A stretch of 64,000 bases of DNA from Armillaria gallica (taxonomy: Eukaryota > Basidiomycota > Agaricomycetes > Agaricales > Physalacriaceae). This document shows, piece by piece, positions 56,400 through 64,000 of this stretch; within the stretch, counting starts at the first letter, position 1, and each line of letters starts with the position of its first letter. A model generated the notes under the pieces. The model was not told where the DNA came from. It made no database searches and saw nothing but the letters and a program-made list of their open reading frames with translations. The stretch covers positions 5,890,001 to 5,954,000 of the forward strand of contig JBANDB010000002.1 of NCBI GenBank assembly GCA_037576215.1. Direction: 5' to 3'. A program made the translations under genes and the position numbers.

Positions 56400-59300
56400 G
56401 AAGGGACCTTTGGGACAGTGAGATTTAATCTGAAACGACCGTATAAAGTCTATTAGGGTGGACGTTGATTAATCGACTGTTGAATAAGCATACTCTAGTA
56501 CTTACCACGGGTGCAAGGGCAGGCGTAATAATCGTCTTATTTAGTACAGTCGCGTCGTGCTATACAATGTTTAGCTATTCCATGTGTCTTGCTACATGTG
56601 GATATCACTTACGTCATGGTCAATGAAGCTGGAGTTATCCGTCAAAGGATGCTGACAGTCTTGAGGATCGTTCGTATTCTACAGTGGGGTTACTAGGATC
56701 ATGCAAACCAGAATGATAGGTGGTGCATACAGCTTGAGCGGATTGAGCATAAGAGTCGACGGTAAGATGGGGGTAGCCGGACATGGCTGTGTGCTATATC
56801 GTGTTGAAGGTGAGGACGAAGACAGTGGATATCGACACCCAGTGGACTGTACCTTGAACGCTGGGTTTGTCATTTTCGAGTTCTGCATTTGTACGGTTGG
56901 ATGTGATGGTCGATATCGATAAAATATAAGGGATTATCATGCAGTGTTCATGAGGTTGACGGAAGTATTTATACACCAGGGGCAAACTTCGCTGACGTTA
57001 ACAAATTATCCATTTCTTTCGTTCCTCTAGGTAGGTGTGGGAATTATGATGCTTATGACCAGCTGCCTTCTGCCGGTGGTTAACGTCGGTCTAATTGTGA
57101 TCGGAGATCCGTCATGCTGTTGCATACGGGTTCGGCTATCAAAAAAAGTCGGTATTTCCGTGTTGGAAACGTGCCAATATCAAGCAAGCAATGAGAACTT
57201 TCGTTGATACATCGTGCAAGAATTACATGGACTTGGGGTGTATAGTGAATTCTGAAATGATTTTTTGTTATCCATCTTGTTGAGCGAATTAGAAGAGGTC
57301 ATATCAGGTTGGTGCCGAGGACGGATGTACGTCATTAGTCACGGTGTTATCAGGCGAGCATGTTCAAAACATTGATCGTGCTAGCTGCACGGCATGTGGC
57401 ATTTGATTCCTAGCGAGTTCTGATACTGGTGTAAGATGGCATGGCATGGTGTGCCAAGTTCAAGATCGCAACATCTCAGGGTGCTATCAAAGTTTAATTA
57501 TTAATCTGTCAGAATCAGAATGTTTGACTACGAGAGCGAGGGTTGTAATATGTCACATTGAGGGCACAGCATTTCCGTTAAGGTAGAGTATACATTCGTC
57601 ATACTATGCTAACCGAAACATGTGAATCAGGGTCAGGCTGGCCAGTGTTTACTCACGTCTTGCGTCAGCTCAGAGCCGCGACCCGACTTTCTATGGATAT
57701 TGATAGATAGGATAATGGCTTGTATTTTCATTCACACACGTGAGTTCTGTTAGTGAATGAGTCGAGGCATAACGGGCAGAACTTGAAAGAATGTGTCAGA
57801 ATGTTAGGCGATTATAGCGAACTTATAAATACGGCACTCGTATGAGTGATCTCATCTGAAAGTCGAAGGTTATTAAAACAAAAATAGACAAGGTACCACG
57901 GTTCACAGCGAATAAGAGTTTGTCTCAGTCCTCCTGATGTATTACGTTCGAATGCTTTCCTTCGTAGGATAGTGAGAGGAAGCATGATGAATGTTCGTTT
58001 GTTGATTTTATTTCACTTGTTACATGTGAGCGGTATATTATTCCAATTCTCAGGATCGTGAAGAATTACGTTTCATAAATATAAACACGGAAGTGTACTG
58101 GCACCGCGTTTATCGCAGATGGTATACTGATACAAGTATCTCCACTGGTTGGTTTGTGTTATCAGCTTAAATATTTGCGTTTGGCGTGTGTCACAAAGCG
58201 AGACAGAACCTCATTTTCGTCGGTTTTGTCACCCAGACACGGCTGTTCATTGCCTCTACAACAGCGCAGGAGTTTCGATCATGGCGTTGAGCGTGATAGA
58301 TGCGAAATAATGGGACTAGAAGGTTAGAACACTGTCTGTGGGTGTTCAAAGTCTTAGTACGAATGTGAAACCAAGGAGGGTACGAGCATGGCAAGGATTT
58401 GATTGCGAAGATGTAAGAAGCAAGGAATGAGCAAGGCACGATGTCAGTCTGATCCCCGGTAAGAATGCTGGAGTACCTACATTCGAAGATCATATTTTAT
58501 ATGGAGCGATTCATGAGCAGTAGCCGTATAAAATTTTGATATTGATATCAAACAGCCAATAAATATGGGGTTCAGAGTCCTGGTAAATGCGGAAAACACT
58601 TACACACACCTACCGTATAGTCAAGGGAAATGCAAATGAATGTTCTCGCATGCATGACTGAATCGAGGGTTTTCTTGTATCTGTCGTAAAGTGTCCGTGG
58701 ATGCTGGGGATCCTGATGCTGCCATGAGTTGGTTTCTGAGACGGTGTAGGCGTTGATTATATCGAGACATCGGCCTGCAGGTTTGGGTCATCGAAGAGGA
58801 TGAAAACGAAGAAGAAGGGGAGGGGGGGATGATCACTGTAATATTTCTTGTGGCTGGTATTTTTTAACAGGTAATGTTGAGACGTTTTTGAAATTTTCAA
58901 TGATTCCTAGGGCGGGTATAGTAACCCTGAAGATGTTTTCATGTGTGTTCAGAAGGATACGTCGATAAACCCACCTGACACGAGTCTGCACTTGCTTCAT
59001 GATTGCTAGTCGATTGTGTGAGGCAATAAGTGACAGGCTGTAGAGGTCGCTGACCGGCATGATGACAGTGCTTGAATGTATGGTCGTTGTTTTGTTGTTG
59101 TGTCGGTTACGGGCGCATCATCGGGACGTGGCAAGTCATTGAGGAGGAGCAGAAATATGTCTATTTATGGGTTTTTCTGAGGTCGGAACTCGTCGAAGTC
59201 GACGTTGAAAATGAAGAGGACCATCTGGTATAGTGGAGGCGCCACTGTAAAGCGAGAAGTCTTATCAAGAGATCGTAGCTGGGTCAGAGAGCCCATGGGC

Positions 59301-60500
59301 ACGGACGTCGTCATTGTACTCATCGGATGTTGAATCGATGGGTTTGCTAGTTTTTTTACTATAGTAATAAAAGTTACAGCGATGGTATCTTATGCATAAA
59401 ATCAACGCATTCATGTTAGGTGGTTTGCTCTAACGTTTTTATATGACGTCGTACTGTCTACGGACATTTTCGATATTGTACGATATTATGGAGCGTGGGT
59501 CGAGGTTTATTTTTTGTTTTATTTACAAGGTTGTTATCTTATTGATTGTATATCAACGGTTTTCCCAAATGAAGGTTTCATCAGAATTGATTAAGCAATT
59601 CTAGACCGTGATAATAAGAGAGCACATCTATAGGGAGATATATAAGTGTGATGAGGATGCGATAACCGCGCGATGATCTGGGCCTTCATGGTGAATTTCG
59701 GCGGTGGCGAGCATATTCAATATTATTATTATTATTTTGTACGGTTGGTCTTCATACGCCGGTGGGACCTTTCTTACCCTTTGAGTATTCGAGTCGATTA
59801 TCGAGACAATATACTTTTTTTTTTTTGTTATGTGTGGGGATGCTGCGTCTGAGCCGTGGATGGCATAGGGTCGTAGGCATGTGCTGTTCGGAAAAAAATG
59901 TCAGGAATGTCTTCATTGTGACATTCGTTAATGGCTTCGAAAGAATGATGTATAGTCACCTTAAGTTATCGGTGGTTAGTAGTGTTCGACCAGAAATGTG
60001 TCTCGAATTTATGGTTATATTTTTGCATGTCAATATGTTTGATCATGAGGAGTAGCGAAGGATGGAGTAGTACTGTTTAAGCGTGTCCATAATGTGTCCA
60101 TATTCTGCGTCGATTCCTTCTATTCAGCTGTATATAGTCACCTTCTTTTTGGTGTGTAAAGGCCTGGATCTCGATCAAGGGGTCGAAATTACCTAATAGA
60201 GACCAACCCGTAGGGTCTGACCGATTGCGATTTAGCTTTGGCGGTATTCAGACATTCGACTCATTTTTTTTTTGAAAATAGGGCTATCCGTTGAATGCTT
60301 TTGTTTGCAACTCGTTCATATGTACATACCTCGATTTTTTACGTGGTCTGTGCGGTAGAAACACGTGTAGATCTCAGATGCATCCTGTTGTATGTTTGTG
60401 TTTGGTTGAAGTATGGCCGCTTTATGGATTCGATATAACTGTTTATGAAAACTAAAAAAAACTAAAAAACACTTGTGAGCTACCTGTTCACTTGTCTCGA
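56400..60500. other. Long intergenic stretch
   Basis: No gene recognised in 4 kb. Frames such as minus 58191-58493, 58621-58836 and 58833-59060 and plus 59762-60055 lack motifs and neighbours. A spliced 5' leader of the F-box gene at 56395 may lie just upstream of it (56400-57000). Poly-T runs occur near 59815 and 60264. Confidence 0.45.
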
Positions 60501-60596
60501 GGATGGTATGGTTCTCTTTCATTCTTCTTTCGTCGTTGTCTGATCAAATAATTTTTATTTTACTGCATCGTTTCTCGTTTTCCGCTTTGGCTGAAC

Positions 60597-62258
60597 TTGC
60601 TGCTACGCCGTGTCCCATGGTGGTTTTGGCGTGGTCAGGACAAAAAAAAATTCGAGTCTTTTATGGAGAGAGATACTCCCCTCGAGGAACTTTTCCGCAA
60701 TTTGCTTTTCGTCCAAATGCATCGGCCTCGTTCTTCTGTGACTGCGAACCTCTTGGCGTCCAATGTTCCGCCCTCCGACATAGATCGTTTGCATTACGAG
60801 AAAGTCGTTGAATATGGACAGGGGGATATTCAGAACATATCCTTGAGGCTGAAGTACGCTCGCGCTGTTGTGGGCCACCTCAATAGGCAGTTGGAACTTG
60901 CTGTCAATAATGTTGAAGATGCCCGGACAATAGTACATCCGATGAGGAGGTTCAACGACGACGTTTTGTTGGAAGTCTTTCAGCACTGCATACAAATGGA
61001 GTCTACACTGAACAGCATTGATATCAGAGGGATGCCGTGGACCCTGTCACAGGTCTGCTGTCGCTGGAGGAGTTTGGCGATAAATACCGGAAGATTATGG
61101 ACAAGGGTGCGCCTTGATTTCGGTTGTGACGAAGCCTTTATGGAATCGGTTGGGGCTTCGTATCTTCTATCCAACCAGCTGCTCAGAGCAGCACCATTCG
61201 ATGTCGACGTGTCAATTGAAGGATCTCCAGTTGCTTCGACGGTCAACCGTATCTTCCAAACCCTTGTACCGTTTTCTCCTCAGGTTCGGTCGCTGACGAT
61301 AGAGGCCGGAGCATCGTCCTATCGGCTTTTGTCCATCTGTAGAGGGTTTTTTCAACATTTACAGTCGCTTTCCATTTGCGATGCATCCTACTATCTGTTC
61401 GAGGGTTCAGAAACAGAGGATCCATATCACAATCTTACCATTGACACCTTCGCCTTTGCGCCAAGGCTCGAGTGCCTACGGGTACACGCTTTGCCGCTTC
61501 AGTCCGTTGCTTTGGCATCTGTTACTCTTAGCTCCATCATTCAGTTTTCGACGCCATTATATTCCCAATGGACAACAGTCTTCAGATTAATATCGCAGAT
61601 GAACAAGTTGGAGTCGTTGGATCTACTCTGTGATGGTGATGTCAATGCTATCGACGACGACCCGAGTCCCGTCATAGTTCTGTCTTTGCGTCAACTGACG
61701 CTTCGCGATCCTGACGGTTGGCAGAACATCCCGGTGGTGTGGGACAAGGTCGATGTGTCTCAGGTTACTACGGTTGTTCTATCTTATCAAGGAGAATACT
61801 CCGTGGTCATGTATCCGAGTCTTCTCGCTTCGGTTGCGTCCATCATGGAATTACATGTTCACGTTGGCAAATTCATGGACAATTCAGATAATCATTCTAC
61901 CCAGATGATTTCCTTCCTTCGATATACGCCGAATGTGGCTACATTTTGCATTCGAACATTTTTTCATTGTAGTCTCTTTTTCAGAGAGGTATCTCGGGAT
62001 TCGCATTTCCTCCCCAATTTGCGTGAGATATCATTTGGATACGAGGGCGGCGTTGATGCGGAAGGTGACGCTCAGTTGATCGAGGCTGTGTACATTCGTG
62101 CCACGAATCCTGCTTTCCGCACAGTCGAAAAGATCAGTCTTCGATCATCTCTTTCTTACTCTACAGATCTCTACAGGCAGAAGTGGGATGTGTTGTGTAG
62201 GAACAGTCAAGTTGTTGTGGAGGTGGACAATTTTCCCTTTTGTTATTTTGAACGTTAA
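60597..62258 (+). CDS. F-box/LRR-like protein, intact, about 550 residues
   Basis: A single open frame. The first in-frame ATG is at 60597 and MERDTPLEELFRNLL starts at 60663. The stretch GQDKKKFESF before the second ATG is conserved in the 47225 paralog (EQDRNFFGSF), so the longer start or an upstream exon ending at the GTCAG near 60640 is likely. A helical segment (LKYARAVVGHLNRQLELAVN) leads to HPMRRFNDDVLLEVFQHCIQ, the F-box-like core, and GMPWTLSQVCCRWRSLAINT. LRR-like repeats follow (VRSLTIEAGASSYRLLSICR, LECLRVHALPLQ, LESLDLLCDGDVNAI, LRQLTLRDPDGWQNIPVVWD) to CYFER. This is the best-preserved member of the local family and probably a functional SCF-type adaptor; substrate unknown. Confidence 0.8.
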   Translation: MLLRRVPWWFWRGQDKKKFESFMERDTPLEELFRNLLFVQMHRPRSSVTANLLASNVPPSDIDRLHYEKVVEYGQGDIQNISLRLKYARAVVGHLNRQLELAVNNVEDARTIVHPMRRFNDDVLLEVFQHCIQMESTLNSIDIRGMPWTLSQVCCRWRSLAINTGRLWTRVRLDFGCDEAFMESVGASYLLSNQLLRAAPFDVDVSIEGSPVASTVNRIFQTLVPFSPQVRSLTIEAGASSYRLLSICRGFFQHLQSLSICDASYYLFEGSETEDPYHNLTIDTFAFAPRLECLRVHALPLQSVALASVTLSSIIQFSTPLYSQWTTVFRLISQMNKLESLDLLCDGDVNAIDDDPSPVIVLSLRQLTLRDPDGWQNIPVVWDKVDVSQVTTVVLSYQGEYSVVMYPSLLASVASIMELHVHVGKFMDNSDNHSTQMISFLRYTPNVATFCIRTFFHCSLFFREVSRDSHFLPNLREISFGYEGGVDAEGDAQLIEAVYIRATNPAFRTVEKISLRSSLSYSTDLYRQKWDVLCRNSQVVVEVDNFPFCYFER

Positions 62259-62261
62259 GAT

Positions 62262-63515
62262 CTGATACGTTCAACAATTGGGATGATGATTCGATACTAT
62301 CGGTGGAGGGCTACGTATTGTCGTTTACATCTTGATAGATGCTCGAATCCTTGGAATCAGACAGTCAGTAGCAGTCACGCGTCATGCAGTCGTTTAAAGA
62401 TTGTGATTTATATTTTCGTAAGGCGCTTGTATAGTATGTAGAATGTTCGACAATTGAGTATAACGCATGAGTGTTCCACAGGTGCTGGCGTTTACATTGA
62501 TCGTTTGACATTGGATGGTTCCTCACGTTTATATTCGAGTCTTGACTTTTTGAGTAGCAAGGCGGAAGGATTGTAAACGGTTGCCTAGATTGCTGACATA
62601 TCCTCGGTAAGATTGTAACCTGGTCGGCGGTCAGTGTACTTAACCTGTTTGCGTGTAGCGATGTAGTGTTGTTGACATCCAGGGAAGGCAACGAAACCGT
62701 GCCTTTGTGGAGTATAGAAAAGGACCGGTGTGATTGGGGGGTAAAGAGGTAAAAGAAAATGGAAAAATCGAACAAATGTATTAGGCCTCGGATCTTCGAT
62801 ATTGTTATGGCTATTGTAAGTGTAATGACAATTTTGATGATGCGGGTATGTTAAGGCAGTCAACGAGTTTGGGCAGATGTTCTACACGTACAAACATAGA
62901 ATCCAATTTAGTTACATTCTGCCAGGCTTTAAACGCACATCTTTTGTCTGCCGTCCTACTCAAGGAAGTTTGGGTATTCTAAAATGAGCGCTAGATCGTC
63001 GTTTATGGTGCGTATTTTGGCGGCCATACTGTATATCCGTGTTAACTGTGCTCATAATCTAGTATACGAATTCGATTTATGATCAACACAGCGCGATTTG
63101 TACTCACCTGCATTCTGAACAATTTGAAGCAGTAAGTATCATCTGCCTACCAATATTTTGTCTAATGGCGATATTTATACAGACCGCGGATGGCCCTCGT
63201 TTTCATCAAGAATTTTATTATAGTATTGTGAAATATACTCGCATCTCGCCTGTTCAAGACGTACGTGTTATTCGTTGAACGGGATTTGGTTTGAGAGGTT
63301 GAACATTGGTTCCTCAGTACAGTCAACAGGGGTCAGATAAGGCGGATGTGTTGTCTAATATACCCACCTACTTGGTGTGCATCATTTGTATTGCTTTGAC
63401 GGTCGGTTAACGGGGGGGGGGTTTTTCTTCTTCTTCTGTTTAGGCTCATGGACGCATTGGGTTGGCCACCCTGTCTACTGGAATGTTCGCTACTTCAGAT
63501 CATATTATCTGTTCA
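62262..63515. other. Intergenic
   Basis: No recognisable gene; minus frames 62365-62775 and 62585-62863 lack motifs. A G-run lies at about 63412-63421. Confidence 0.5.
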
Positions 63516-63522
63516 GTGCAGC

Positions 63523-63961
63523 TAGTGATGTCCAGGTCAGGCTTAAAGCCTGCGACCCAGCCTGACCCAGCCTGACCCGACCCTAAAAAGCCCAGCCCTG
63601 GTGGAGGGCTTTGGCGGGCTCAGGGCTCGGGCTCAAGCTATGGAAAGCCCGAGCCCTGGTCAGTTGTGGTAATATCCTATAAATAGCTTTATAGATGGTG
63701 AGTATGATTCTTTTGTCATGTCAAAGCCTCAATATGACAACTTACAGCAAAAATTAGCATAAGAATGTCACATATACCTCATCTCATGCATATAGATGCT
63801 AAAAGCCCTGCCAAAAGCCCAAGCCTGACCCGACCCAGGCCTGACCCGGAGGAGGGCTTTGGAGGGCTCAGGGCTCGGGCTCACACTTTGTCAAAGCCTG
63901 ACCCTCCAAAGCCCAGCCCAAGCCTGAAAAACCCGGCCCGACCCGACCTGGACATCACTAG
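63523..63961. mobile_element. hAT-like MITE, 439 bp, duplication GTGCAGC
   Basis: The ends TAGTGATGTCCAGGTC and GACCTGGACATCACTA are inverted. The 7-bp direct repeat GTGCAGC borders it (63516-63522 and 63962-63968), possibly 8 with one mismatch. The interior is made of GC-rich subterminal repeats of CCTGACCC, GCCCGAGCCC and GGAGGGCTTTGG in both directions. There is no coding sequence. An element of this pattern is common in mushroom genomes as I recall. Confidence 0.8.
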
Positions 63962-64000
63962 GTGCAGCCTAATTTCGTGGACAAGTCTAATTTTTTACTG

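Noticed and set aside
63523..63961. GC-rich open stretches of the MITE as coding
   Set aside because: They are repeats of a short proline/glycine-like unit bounded by TIRs and a duplication; the mobile-element reading explains them.
1..64000. CRISPR array, rRNA operon or bacterial operon
   Set aside because: No regular spacer-repeat array, no rRNA-like sequence, and genes carry spliceosomal introns.

Overview
The window reads as nuclear DNA of a mushroom-forming fungus (Agaricomycetes). The genes have introns of about 45-57 bases with GT-AG borders. F-box/LRR-like proteins form an expanded local family, and caspase-fold genes, a chromodomain Ty3/gypsy element and a Tad-like LINE relic are present, all typical of that class. 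I make no species call. Everything here comes from reading the sequence and conceptual translation; no database search was run.

Layout. 1-7.6 kb: a multi-pass membrane protein gene split by a 2.14-kb TA-flanked element (206-2346), then a decayed metacaspase-like gene with a helical N-terminal region (about 3.87-6.23 kb, minus), with a 753-bp TIR element (6235-6987) abutting its 5' end. 7.66-21.58 kb: a nested transposon. The outer element has matching ends (TGGGTACCGGCAAC) and a 7-bp target duplication (CTATCTA), and encodes a conserved agaricomycete 'hypothetical' protein that is probably its transposase. That gene is cut by a complete gypsy chromovirus (9496-18513, 490-bp LTRs, target duplication CATTT). 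22.9-27.9 kb: a metallo-beta-lactamase-fold lactonase-like gene, a small secreted protein, a LINE relic and a second caspase-like gene. 28-33 kb: two related F-box pseudogenes, the second split by a 624-bp solo LTR with six tandem hairpins. 33.7-42.8 kb: a Gly/Ser-rich membrane-anchored protein, a zinc-finger F-box-family gene lacking its F-box, unresolved coding-like segments, and a long disordered protein. 43.3-44.9 kb: a foldback element carrying two solo LTRs. 47.2-62.3 kb: F-box/LRR paralogs (two near-intact, one relic, one split by an almost perfect 3-kb palindrome that carries a tRNA-like unit in each arm). 63.5-63.96 kb: a hAT-like MITE.

The host genes are few and mostly orphan or defence-like (caspase fold, F-box, secreted protein). 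Mobile elements shape the region: at least five genes are split by insertions whose removal, leaving one target copy, restores the reading frame. Every premature in-frame stop that I placed precisely is TGA, and most LTR differences are transitions, which points to C-to-T decay at CGA codons.
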